The position numbers and the translations under genes are program-made. Below are positions 8,693 through 16,898 of a stretch of DNA of 64,000 bases, one piece after another (the first letter of the stretch is position 1; every line of letters begins with the position of its first letter). Origin of the DNA: Paucimonas lemoignei (lineage in GTDB: Bacteria > Pseudomonadota > Gammaproteobacteria > Burkholderiales > Burkholderiaceae_D). The notes below the pieces were generated by a model. It had not been told where the DNA came from. It made no database searches and was given only the letters and a program-made list of their open reading frames with translations. Where the stretch lies: the NCBI RefSeq assembly GCF_004342585.1, contig NZ_SLZQ01000001.1, positions 310,001 to 374,000 on the forward strand. Reading direction: 5' to 3'.

Positions 8693-10344
8693 GCGGCAGC
8701 CTGTTCCCAATCGACGTAGCAGACCGCGACCGGCATGCCATGGTTCTGCGCATAACGAAGAAGGCGCACCTGGTTATCCTGCAGCCTGTCGCCCGGACCT
8801 TTCACTTCGATCATGCGGTAACGTTTCTCTTTCGGCCAGAACTGGATCAGGTCGGGAAAGCCGCTGCGGTTGTTGCGGATATCCTGAAGTATCCTCAGAA
8901 ACCAGAGCCGCAGGTGGTCGGGAGAAACGCAGCCCATCGCGATGTCGAGCAGCTCGCGGCTCAATGCTCCCCAGAATACGAAAGGCGACTGGATGCCGGC
9001 CTTTTCTTCGAAACGGGCGAGGATCGTGGCCTTGTATTCTTGCGAATCAAGTTGAGAAAGGCAGGCATCGAACCGAGGCTTGCGGCGCTGATAAAAATCG
9101 GTGCTGTGCAAGTCGGCCGGGCCGATATGAAAGGGATGGAAAAATGCGCCGGGAATGGCGAGAAAAATCGCTTCCCAGCACAGTAATCCAAACAGGGAAT
9201 TGATCAGGCAGTTTTCCACATAAAATGCCGGCGCTTCTGTGCGGTGCAGATGGCGGCGCACTTCTTCTTCCACCGAAGACAAGCCGACTGGAAAGGGCAG
9301 GTGCAGATTCCACTCGTCGAATGGCACAACCGCAGCGGCAGGCAACCTGGGCAAGCCGAGCTTGCGAACCAGGCGCGGCATCACGCGCTGCAGCTTTTGC
9401 GCTTCTTCGTCATTTTCCGGATTCGCCTGCGCCGCCACTGCGAGGTCGTACGCAGCATGAAAATTACCCAGTTTTTCGAGCACGCGGATCGTACGCAGCC
9501 TGGCATCGGGATAGCTGCAGGCGCGATATAGGTCGAGTGCCTTGTCCAGTTCGCCTGATTGCTCATATCGGTAGGCGACCTGGTAAACAAATTTCATTCG
9601 CTTGTTTGCCAGCCAATGATTTTCGGAGAAGTCATCCAGCTCGGAAAGGATCAAGTCGGGCGCTTCTTCTCCAATCTCGAAACGCTCGCGGCAGGCGTTC
9701 AGCAGCAGATAGGCATCCACATCCTCCCGTGATTGGAATGCGCGGGACTGTTGATCGATCTGCACCTGCTCATAGCGGTATATGCCAAGGTCGGCCAGAA
9801 CGAATTCCGTCCAGCTTTGATAAGGATTCCCAAAGAACATCAGTTTCAGCCGCTCACAAAAGGAGGTGACCTCGTCCGACAGGCGATAGATGCATTCGTC
9901 GCTTTGCGGGAACAACCGGTCGAATGGAAGCGGAGCAGTAACCCGCGTACGCAAGGCTTCCACCAATTCGGCTTTCCTGGAACTGGACGGCGCCTTGCCT
10001 GGATCCTTCAATAAGGATGCGAGCTCAGGCTTGGTGAGCAAGCCGCAAATCTCTTCCGCGTTCAGCAGTGGGCGATTTTCAACCCAACCAATTTCAATCA
10101 GCGGGCGGGCGGCTTCGTGTATGCATCCTATTTCTTCATAAGATAATTTTTGGGAGCGAAACAAGGTTCCTTTTCTCATGACGAACCGGACAAGCAAGGC
10201 CCGTGACTCCTGCGGCAGTGCCCTGAAAGCATCGACCCACGCGCTTTCCTCATCATGAAGCAAGTCGCTGTAGCGAGCGGAGATCCAGTCCAGGACAAGA
10301 TGGAAATTCGCGAGGTAATAGAAGGGATCGGGCAAGACTTTCAT
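8689..10344 (-). CDS. FAN1-like VRR-NUC domain nuclease
   Basis: A 551-residue protein from the ATG at 10344, chosen because the conserved start of the family (LPDPFYYLANF) follows at once; a GTG at 10431 would add 29 residues. The C-terminal VRR-NUC domain has GFPDLIQF (Asp498) and IEVKGPGD (Glu513, Lys515), the PD-(D/E)XK metal site of FAN1-type structure-specific nucleases. The upstream part holds a SAP-like segment (ELASLLKDPGKAPSSSRKAELVEAL) and a helical TPR-like region, as in bacterial FAN1 proteins. It is the first gene of an operon with the XPD-like helicase. Probable role: interstrand-crosslink or flap processing. Confidence 0.88.
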   Translation of the reverse strand: MKVLPDPFYYLANFHLVLDWISARYSDLLHDEESAWVDAFRALPQESRALLVRFVMRKGTLFRSQKLSYEEIGCIHEAARPLIEIGWVENRPLLNAEEICGLLTKPELASLLKDPGKAPSSSRKAELVEALRTRVTAPLPFDRLFPQSDECIYRLSDEVTSFCERLKLMFFGNPYQSWTEFVLADLGIYRYEQVQIDQQSRAFQSREDVDAYLLLNACRERFEIGEEAPDLILSELDDFSENHWLANKRMKFVYQVAYRYEQSGELDKALDLYRACSYPDARLRTIRVLEKLGNFHAAYDLAVAAQANPENDEEAQKLQRVMPRLVRKLGLPRLPAAAVVPFDEWNLHLPFPVGLSSVEEEVRRHLHRTEAPAFYVENCLINSLFGLLCWEAIFLAIPGAFFHPFHIGPADLHSTDFYQRRKPRFDACLSQLDSQEYKATILARFEEKAGIQSPFVFWGALSRELLDIAMGCVSPDHLRLWFLRILQDIRNNRSGFPDLIQFWPKEKRYRMIEVKGPGDRLQDNQVRLLRYAQNHGMPVAVCYVDWEQAAA

Positions 10345-10494
10345 GACTGCACTGGACGGCGCTTTGACGGTATCTCTCCATCGGAGCAAGACCGGAAGGT
10401 ATGAACGAAGGAAAGCAAAGATGCGATACACATGGATATATATACAGTATTTTCTGTCTAACTTCCTCGGTAGTCAATGCTATGGAGAAAACAG

Positions 10495-10725
10495 ATGGAA
10501 AAGCATGTGCAGACTGATGGACAGAACGGCAACATGGTCAAGAACCCGGATCAATGGGTAACCGGTGACGAGCCCATGACAGGCGCGCAGCGTTCCTACC
10601 TGAGTACCTTGTGCGAAGAAGCTGGCGAGGAAATGGATGAAAGCCTGAGCAAGGCCGCAGCCTCGAAACGCATTGAAGAACTGCAGCAGAAAACGGGTAG
10701 AGGAGCGCATGCCGGCAATGCGTAG
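10495..10725 (+). CDS. DUF3072 family small protein
   Basis: A 76-residue soluble, acidic protein. The core NPDQWVTGDEPMTGAQRSYL and the C-terminal SKAAASKRIEELQQKTGRG are the signature of DUF3072 proteins, whose function is not established. The ATG at 10495 is preferred because GGAG lies 7 bases upstream. It is divergent from the VRR-NUC nuclease gene, with about 150 bases between. Confidence 0.85.
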   Translation: MEKHVQTDGQNGNMVKNPDQWVTGDEPMTGAQRSYLSTLCEEAGEEMDESLSKAAASKRIEELQQKTGRGAHAGNA

Positions 10726-10791
10726 CCATCTTCGGTTCAAAGGCGCGGGCAACGTACAACGCTGCGGGCACCGATTGCGCGAAATTTATTT

Positions 10792-11631
10792 TCAGTGCGA
10801 CAGGAGTACGGGAATCGTTGTCGACTGAAATATTTTACGGGTAGCGCCACCCAGAAGGATTTCGCGAATGCGAGTATGCCCATAACAACCCATGACGAGC
10901 AGGTCGGAGGAAAGATTGGCGGCGAGCGACAACAACGCATCGCCGACATCCGAAATGTTTTCCTCCTGGATGTTTCGTGCCTGGATATTGTGGTGCATGA
11001 GATAGGCTGCCAGTTCGCTTGCCGGCCGTTCGCCGAAAGCCTCTTCCTGGCCGGAAGGCAGATACGACACCACTACCACTTCCTTCGCCCGCTGCAGGAT
11101 CGGCAGGGCGTAATGTACCGCGCGCTTCGCTTCCGGGCTGCCATTCCAGGCGATCAGCACCCGCTCGCCGAAACTCGACACCATGCTCGAATGCGGGACC
11201 AATAATACCGGGCTGCCGCCATTCATGGCGATATATTCAGGCATGTATGGCTGGTTGGCAGGACTGGCTTCATCGGCGTCGAACTGGCTTAGCACGACAA
11301 GGTCGGCATATCTGCCGAACAGGCTGATGCCGCCAGACGGCTCATCGTCGGCCAGGCGTGTTTCGAATGATAGATTGCCGGCGCGCTGCACGGCCGATTT
11401 GAAATGCTCCAGCGCTTTCTCGGCGCGCTTGCGGAAGATTTCGAGGTACGGAACCAGATTGGTATCGCCCGGACTCAGCGCCATGGTCTCGTAGAGGTAC
11501 TGCGATACGCCGGTCGTGGCCATGCCGATCAGATGCGCCTGGTTTTCCCGGGCAAGCTTGATTGCCATATCGATTCTCTTGTCGATATGCCTGGATTCAT
11601 CGACGTGCACAAGTATGGTCTTGAATGACAT
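10792..11631 (-). CDS. Tandem-domain universal stress protein
   Basis: A 279-residue cytoplasmic protein. The N-terminal part begins FKTILVHVDES and the second UspA-like domain runs from about residue 150 (ERVLIAWNGSPEAKRAVHYALP) to VMGCYGHTRIREILLGGATRKIF, the ATP-binding G-x2-G-x9-G-[ST/A]-T type loop. The ATG at 11631 is chosen because GGAGG lies 5 bases upstream; that motif overlaps an earlier in-frame ATG at 11643. A near-consensus FNR box lies 86 bases upstream, which suggests induction under oxygen limitation. Confidence 0.9.
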   Translation of the reverse strand: MSFKTILVHVDESRHIDKRIDMAIKLARENQAHLIGMATTGVSQYLYETMALSPGDTNLVPYLEIFRKRAEKALEHFKSAVQRAGNLSFETRLADDEPSGGISLFGRYADLVVLSQFDADEASPANQPYMPEYIAMNGGSPVLLVPHSSMVSSFGERVLIAWNGSPEAKRAVHYALPILQRAKEVVVVSYLPSGQEEAFGERPASELAAYLMHHNIQARNIQEENISDVGDALLSLAANLSSDLLVMGCYGHTRIREILLGGATRKIFQSTTIPVLLSH

Positions 11632-11716
11632 GTCCACCTCCATGGGCTGGAAAATCGGGATCTATATTTATAGCGCTCCATCATTCCGGACTAATGCGCC
11701 GGCAAGGATCATTCGA

Positions 11717-11730
11717 TTGACCAAAATCAA
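11717..11730. promoter_or_regulatory. FNR/ANR-type binding site
   Basis: TTGACcaaaATCAA matches the FNR/ANR consensus TTGATnnnnATCAA at nine of ten positions. It lies 86 bases upstream of the minus-strand universal stress gene and in the divergent region before brkB. Universal stress genes are a known class of FNR/ANR targets in proteobacteria. Confidence 0.65.
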
Positions 11731-11953
11731 ACCTGTGCAAGACTTCCGCGAAGAGTAAAAGTGGATGTGCCGCCGGCAGGCGCGATCCTGATTGATCCGG
11801 TTGAGCGGCTACGGCTCAATGGGAGTGCGTCATCGACATCGCGGTACGCAAGCGGCTGAAGTCGCCCCATAGTTGGCGTGAAACGATTTCGGTGCATTTG
11901 TGATCATACGATTATCGTTGCCAAAAGCCCAACCCAATCTTCCGTTGCCGATC

Positions 11954-13102
11954 ATGAAAACATCCTCATATTTCGAACGTGGCAATACGCCTCCCGGTAC
12001 CCTGCAGGTTGCCGCCGCGCTTCTTTCGTTTATCGTCGTTCTTACGCGTGGATCAAAGGATAATCGCAGGACACGGCAGCTTCCCGCTCAGCCGGCGGCC
12101 GACGTTACCGCGCGCAGTGAACTTTCCGACGCAACGCAGAAAAAAAACAAGGAAGTGGCATCCTTGCGCAGCGAGTCCAAGCCCAAGGCACTCTTTCACA
12201 TCGCCATATCGGCGGCCAAGGAATGGGTGGCGCATCGTGCGTCGAGTAAAGGCGCGGCGTTGGCGCTGTATACGCTATTTTCCCTGGCCCCCATGCTGGT
12301 GCTGGTGGTGACCATTGCCGGCCTGTTCTTTGGCGAAGACACCGTGCGTAACCAGTTGCTGCAGCAGATGTCCGGCATGATGGGCGAGCAGGGCGGAGAA
12401 GGCGTGCGGACCATTCTGGCCGGCACCAAGCAAGAGAATGCCGGCGTCATCGCCGGACTGATTTCCGCGGGCCTCGTGCTGGTCAGCGCCACCAGCGCTT
12501 TCTCAGAGTTGAAAGACAGCCTGGACGAGTTATGGGAAGTGCCGCCATCAAAGGAATCCGGCATCTGGTCGGTCATCCGGCAGCGTGTCCTGTCCTTCGG
12601 CGTCATTCTTGTGGTGGCATTGATGCTGATGATTTCTTTAGCCGTCAGTACTGCACTCGCCGCAATGGATAGCATCTGGCCGGGCGGAGACGGATCGCCG
12701 CTGAAGATAATCAGCGTCGTGATTTCGCACCTGATATCGTTCGGCATCGTGACCGCGCTGTTCGCCGTGATCTTCAAGTACCTGCCAGCGACGAAGATTG
12801 CCTGGAAAGACGTGATCGTCGGCGCATTGATCACTGCGACACTGTTTATCATCGGGAAAACCGCAATCGGCATTTATGTTGCCAACGCCGATATCGGCTC
12901 TGCTTACGGTGCAGCAGGCTCGGTCGTCATCATGATTCTCTGGGTCTATTACTCGGCGCAGATCTTCTTTTACGGCTCGCTATTCACCCATGAATATGCG
13001 ATGAAACTGGGAAGCCGGGCCGATGCGACTGACGTGGAAAATCTCCCCAACAGCAGCATGGAGCCCGGTGAACGCGCCCGCCTCTTGCGGACTGCGCACT
13101 GA
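11954..13102 (+). CDS. YihY/BrkB-family inner membrane protein
   Basis: A 382-residue protein from the ATG at 11954 (a GTG at 11900 is also possible). After a charged cytoplasmic N-terminus, the region from about residue 95 has six predicted membrane helices and the family features ALALYTLFSLAPMLVLVV, FSELKDSLDELWEVP and YGAAGSVVIMILWVYYSAQIFFYGSLFTHEYA. YihY/BrkB proteins are inner membrane proteins of uncertain function, once thought to be RNase BN. The unusually long hydrophilic N-terminus has no clear similarity. Confidence 0.88.
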   Translation: MKTSSYFERGNTPPGTLQVAAALLSFIVVLTRGSKDNRRTRQLPAQPAADVTARSELSDATQKKNKEVASLRSESKPKALFHIAISAAKEWVAHRASSKGAALALYTLFSLAPMLVLVVTIAGLFFGEDTVRNQLLQQMSGMMGEQGGEGVRTILAGTKQENAGVIAGLISAGLVLVSATSAFSELKDSLDELWEVPPSKESGIWSVIRQRVLSFGVILVVALMLMISLAVSTALAAMDSIWPGGDGSPLKIISVVISHLISFGIVTALFAVIFKYLPATKIAWKDVIVGALITATLFIIGKTAIGIYVANADIGSAYGAAGSVVIMILWVYYSAQIFFYGSLFTHEYAMKLGSRADATDVENLPNSSMEPGERARLLRTAH

Positions 13103-13151
13103 GGCACACTGCGGGATACTTAACATAAGATAAACTTTTTGATGGAAGTAA

Positions 13152-13167
13152 TGCCGAAGCTTCGGCA
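13152..13167. repeat. 16-bp perfect palindrome after brkB
   Basis: TGCCGAAGCTTCGGCA is perfectly self-complementary. It lies between brkB and the next gene and is followed by a few T residues (GGCTCGCTTTT), so it may be a weak terminator or an operator. Confidence 0.45.
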
Positions 13168-13267
13168 GGCTCGCTTTTCAAGATGATTTGGACGGAAATT
13201 TTCCGCCAAGTCGCCGTGGCGCGGACCTTGCCGACGGTATTTCCTATTTTAATGAAGGAGCGCTTCC

Positions 13268-13999
13268 ATGAATGCAAAATTGAATACGATTGCAGCCGCA
13301 GTCGTCTTTGCTCTATCGGCAAATGCCCACGCCCAAATGTCCAGCGATAGTTCAGGCTCTTCCGGACAACAGCAACAATCCTCGGAAGACCGCTGCACCA
13401 ATTTGCAGGGAAATGCCAAGGATATCTGCAGGGCGGAAGCGGATGGTCAGAAAAGAGTGTCGGAAGCCCAGCAGAAAGCCAGCCAGAATCCATCGCCGAA
13501 GTCTCAGCTTGAGCTAGCGGAAACCAAGGCCGATGCGCAATACAACATTGCCAAGGCTCGCTGCGGCGAGCAGATCGGCGACGCGAAAAAGTCTTGTGAA
13601 GACGAAGCAAAGGCAAAACAGGACTTGGCTAAGGCCCAGGCAAGGCGGCAATCCCTGACCCAGTCGACCGGATCGCAAAGCACCCCGTCGAGTAGTTCCA
13701 GCGGTTCTGGCGAATCCAGCGGTACAAGCGCCACCAGTGGAGCAGATGGAGCAAGCGGATCGAGCGGCACAAGCGGGAGCATGGGATCTGGCGAATCCGG
13801 CAGCGCAAGTGGATCGAGTGGTTCCGGCAGTTCCGGCGATTCCGGGGCTTCAAGCAGTTCCGGAATCTCCGGATCAGGTAGCTCCGGCGATTCCGGAAGT
13901 TCGAGCGGTGCCGGTAGTTCGGGCAGCTCGGGAAGCTATTCAAGCGGACAGACGACCATGTCGACTTCCCAGCCAACGACTACGACACTCTCCAAATAA
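13268..13999 (+). CDS. Secreted Ser/Gly-rich protein with conserved Cys-containing N-terminal domain
   Basis: A 243-residue protein with a signal peptide ending NAHAQ at about residue 23. Residues 43-125 form an Ala/Lys-rich helical domain with paired cysteines (CTNLQGNAKDICRAEADG, and KARCGEQIGDAKKSCEDEAKAK). This resembles small periplasmic proteins common in Burkholderiales. From about 138 the protein is almost only Ser, Gly, Thr and Ala in repeats such as GSSGDSGSSS, likely a disordered extracellular tail. An AAGGAG ribosome-binding site precedes the ATG. Function unknown. Confidence 0.75.
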   Translation: MNAKLNTIAAAVVFALSANAHAQMSSDSSGSSGQQQQSSEDRCTNLQGNAKDICRAEADGQKRVSEAQQKASQNPSPKSQLELAETKADAQYNIAKARCGEQIGDAKKSCEDEAKAKQDLAKAQARRQSLTQSTGSQSTPSSSSSGSGESSGTSATSGADGASGSSGTSGSMGSGESGSASGSSGSGSSGDSGASSSSGISGSGSSGDSGSSSGAGSSGSSGSYSSGQTTMSTSQPTTTTLSK

Positions 14000-14026
14000 A
14001 GCAAAGCGGCTCGATGGCAGCATCAG

Positions 14027-14057
14027 GGTCGCCCGTCGGATAGGTCAAGGGGCGACC
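14027..14057 (+). terminator. Possible terminator hairpin
   Basis: An 8-bp inverted repeat GGTCGCCC / GGGCGACC with a 15-base loop follows the Ser/Gly-rich gene by about 30 bases. No T-run follows, so this is tentative. Confidence 0.35.
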
Positions 14058-14234
14058 AAACCCTTCCATGCATTTGGAGGCAGCTCCAGTACCCAGCAGC
14101 TTCAGCTGGCAGATTTGCCACGCTAATCCGGATAGCTAGATCGTCTTCTGCCTAAGCCGCTCCGGCCTGCATGGGACGCACGCACTCAGTTAGAATGCCG
14201 GACTGAAACCACAAATCATATTTCAGCATTCCCT

Positions 14235-14798
14235 ATGGCCCATAAATCTTCCGTCGACGCCAATTACCGTTTCATCGCCGCCAGCCAGGAAGTCAATGCC
14301 CGTATCAGTCAACGCCAGCATGCCCTGGCGCTGTATGTCACGCTGGTAGTCAGTCTGCTGGCCGCGCTCGTCGCGCTCAAGCCTAATGAAGATAAAAATG
14401 CTGTGCCGGCCGAATGGCTGGTGCTCGGCTTTCCGGTCGCCTCGTTATGCCTGGCATTTCTCAACTATAAAGCGGAACGCGCGATCACCAACCTGCGGCG
14501 ATTTATGTCGGCGCTGGAACGCCTCGACAATGCGCATGAGAACCTGCCAAGTTATAACACCCATCCCAAATGGGCGATGGGCGCCAATAAGGCACGCCGT
14601 TTCCATGACTATGCCTCTGCCGTGCTGGTCGCCGGCGGCAATGCCGTCGGCCTGGGAGCCGTCCTGAAAATTTATCCGCAACGCATTGCGGAAGCGCCTT
14701 TCACTGTCGGATTGTCATTGTTTGTTGCGATGGCATCCGTGCTGGTGTTGCTGTCGAGTCCCCGTTGGAGTTTTACTCCCGACGAATCGGTGGACTAG
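14235..14798 (+). CDS. Four-helix membrane protein of unknown function
   Basis: A 187-residue protein not assigned to a named family. It has two hydrophobic pairs: about residues 34-50 and 62-77, then 132-147 and 158-175, separated by a basic/aromatic cytoplasmic loop (YKAERAITNLRRFMSALERLDNAHENLP). The helix-loop-helix layout recalls small SLATT-like membrane proteins, but this is only a resemblance. No ribosome-binding site is obvious. It stands alone. Confidence 0.65.
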   Translation: MAHKSSVDANYRFIAASQEVNARISQRQHALALYVTLVVSLLAALVALKPNEDKNAVPAEWLVLGFPVASLCLAFLNYKAERAITNLRRFMSALERLDNAHENLPSYNTHPKWAMGANKARRFHDYASAVLVAGGNAVGLGAVLKIYPQRIAEAPFTVGLSLFVAMASVLVLLSSPRWSFTPDESVD

Positions 14799-15105
14799 AT
14801 CGAACTGGCTTGCCAAGCGCAGCCAGTGACCATCTACATGCATCGAGCAATCGCGCCGTCCCCGCGGGTGGATACGGATATTTCACCCGACCGCCTTTAC
14901 GGGCGTTTGCAAGAACCATTGTTCGTCAGTACCTGTCACCTTCGGGTAGACCAAATGGCTCACTCAAGGCGAGTACTGGCGTGATGACTGGTATTCTTTA
15001 TTAAGCAATTAGTTTCGCTTCTCACTTGCTTATTCACTACCAGGCAGCCATCTCTGGAACTTAATCGCAGTGCTTGTTTCTTATCTGTTTCTCAAGGATT
15101 TGGAC
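14799..15105. other. Intergenic region without visible gene
   Basis: About 300 bases between two small same-strand genes. No conserved protein remnant, RNA gene or strong repeat was recognised. Confidence 0.4.
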
Positions 15106-15354
15106 ATGGCTCCTCAAGCCGGCAATCGGCTTGACGGGTGCCATTCTTTCATTCTCCACGGTAACGATGTCGCATACCGGTATGGTTCGTCGATTGCCTA
15201 CAGCGACCGCTTAAGAGGCCATGACTGGGCCGACGCCGAGCCTGAGTTGCGCAGCGACTGGGTGAGTTGCCATGCCGGCAGCACCTGGGACAAAGTGAAA
15301 GACGCCGTGCGCTATGGAGTTCAGCGCGTCACCGGCAATCGCAGTTCTCATTAA
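15106..15354 (+). CDS. Small hypothetical protein with W-x-ExxLRxDW motif
   Basis: An 82-residue protein. The ATG at 15106 is preferred because AAGGAT lies 6 bases before it. The C-terminal half, AYSDRLRGHDWADAEPELRSDW followed by GSTWDKVKDAVRYGVQRVTG, has the spaced Trp pattern seen in many small stress-associated bacterial proteins of unknown function. It is soluble and carries no signal peptide. A strong terminator follows. Confidence 0.6.
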   Translation: MAPQAGNRLDGCHSFILHGNDVAYRYGSSIAYSDRLRGHDWADAEPELRSDWVSCHAGSTWDKVKDAVRYGVQRVTGNRSSH

Positions 15355-15405
15355 GCGATAACGGCGGACTGCCCCGAGGCAGTTCACGCCTGCCGGAACC
15401 TGACA

Positions 15406-15435
15406 GGCCCGTCAGCTTCATTGCGCTGACGGGCC
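15406..15435. terminator. Strong intrinsic terminator between convergent genes
   Basis: A perfect 11-bp stem GGCCCGTCAGC / GCTGACGGGCC with an 8-base loop, followed on the plus strand by AATTTATTTTC. It ends the upstream plus-strand gene and may also stop transcription from the minus-strand gene. Confidence 0.85.
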
Positions 15436-15454
15436 AATTTATTTTCTGTCGAGG

Positions 15455-16573
15455 CTAGCGGATCTGGCTGTTTCGTGCCGGGCTCAGACGTTGCGCCAGG
15501 CCGGTGAAAAAATTGAATGCACGAGTGATCAGACGCGCCACCGCGTGATTCTTGTTCGTATGCACCCAGACTTTGGCCCGTCGCAGATAAGCCTGAGCGA
15601 GCGTCTTCATCGCATGATCAATACGCATCAGCATGACGGAGCGTGATCGATATATCTCGACCCTGTCCGCATCGGTCAGCACGCCAAGCAATTTCTCCTT
15701 GTAGTCGAACCGCCCGCCACCCAGGGAAAATTTTTTCTTGCCGCGCTGGATAGCTTCGCAGATCGTCACGTAATTCGTCAGCGTGCCGATACTGTAATTG
15801 AAGTAAGCCGGATCGCGTGCGGTCAATTCCTGAAAGCACCCCGATCCGATAAAGTAACTGATGGTGCCTGCGCATACCTTTCCGTCGATGGTCATGACAT
15901 TGGCGAAGCCGCATTGCCTGGCCAACGCGATAATCTGCTGCTCGTCGTGGGCGAAATCCCCCGCCTTTTGCGCAATCCGGTCCTCACTCAGGCGAATGAG
16001 ATCCTTGAGAATCGGTTCCGGTATCTCGTCCTTCTCATAGAAACGGGAGCTAAAGGATGGAAAATCCCGTGCGATCTTGCGCAGGTCATAGCGGATATCA
16101 TTACGCAGCGTCTTGCGCAGGCTGGCAGTGTACGCTTCAGGCGTCGCGGGCAGGTTGATGAGGTAGGTATCCTTGGCATTATGCTTTTGCACCGGGTAGG
16201 GAAAGCGATCAAGCGTGGTACGGATCGCCTTGAAGCTGATGATCTGCACATCCGGCAAGCGTTTGAAGATGTAGGTGGCAAAGCGCTCAATTTCCTTTTC
16301 TTCCAGCTCTATCATCTCGTTGAGCACATGCACAGTTTTGCCCCGGATCTCGAACAGCAGGATCACGGCGCGTTCCCATTCACGCCAGGCGACATAGGTG
16401 CTGATCTGCTTGGCGTCGCGAAACAGGCGCAGGAATCGCAAGGATGAATGCAAGGTGTTGTACAGGTGCTCGATTTCGGTTTCGACGAATGCCGGAATTT
16501 CATTGATATAGCATTTGACGTCATCGATCTCGGTGTCAACGAAGTCCTGCAATTTTGCGACAGTTCCCGCCAT
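15455..16573 (-). CDS. CelD/BcsL-type GNAT acetyltransferase
   Basis: A 372-residue protein of the Acetyltransf_6 (BioF2/CelD) group. Conserved parts are LRNDIRYDLRKIARDF near residue 155-175, a central AGTISYFIGSGCFQELTARDPAYFNYSIGTLTNY, and GGGRFDYKEKLLGVLTDADRVEIYRS. Related proteins modify cellulose or other exopolysaccharides, or build peptide-like side chains as FemAB does. The first 90 residues are a charged helical extension. AGGAG precedes the ATG. No polysaccharide genes are nearby, so the acceptor is unknown. Confidence 0.75.
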   Translation of the reverse strand: MAGTVAKLQDFVDTEIDDVKCYINEIPAFVETEIEHLYNTLHSSLRFLRLFRDAKQISTYVAWREWERAVILLFEIRGKTVHVLNEMIELEEKEIERFATYIFKRLPDVQIISFKAIRTTLDRFPYPVQKHNAKDTYLINLPATPEAYTASLRKTLRNDIRYDLRKIARDFPSFSSRFYEKDEIPEPILKDLIRLSEDRIAQKAGDFAHDEQQIIALARQCGFANVMTIDGKVCAGTISYFIGSGCFQELTARDPAYFNYSIGTLTNYVTICEAIQRGKKKFSLGGGRFDYKEKLLGVLTDADRVEIYRSRSVMLMRIDHAMKTLAQAYLRRAKVWVHTNKNHAVARLITRAFNFFTGLAQRLSPARNSQIR

Positions 16574-16898
16574 TTCTCATCTCCTGATGATTTCAGTGTG
16601 GATCGCATCCGGATGCAAGACGATGCTGTCAAGCATCCGGTTTATTGCTTGGTGCCGAATTTTTTTTGCGATTACATATGGATTCAAACCGCATCGCAAA
16701 AGTAAATGGCAAAACGGTTGCCAGGTTTTTGATGTCAGCTAAATCCGACATGAATGCCGCAGAAATTGACCAGAATCTTTCCAGTTGTCATGCGACTTAA
16801 ATTAGCGCGGAGGAAGATAATTTTAAGTAAAGTTTGAATTGGAAGATTGAAGCGGGCGCAAGAGGAAGGGCTGGTAGATATCAGCCCGCCCGTAAACT
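16574..16898. other. Intergenic region without visible gene
   Basis: About 325 fairly AT-rich bases between two minus-strand genes. It should hold the promoter of the acetyltransferase gene. No RNA gene or conserved reading frame was seen. Confidence 0.4.

Noticed and set aside
7169-8719. Plus-strand open frame of 516 codons opposite the helicase gene
   Set aside because: Antisense of a well-conserved helicase with all motifs; no homology or start signal in the plus direction.
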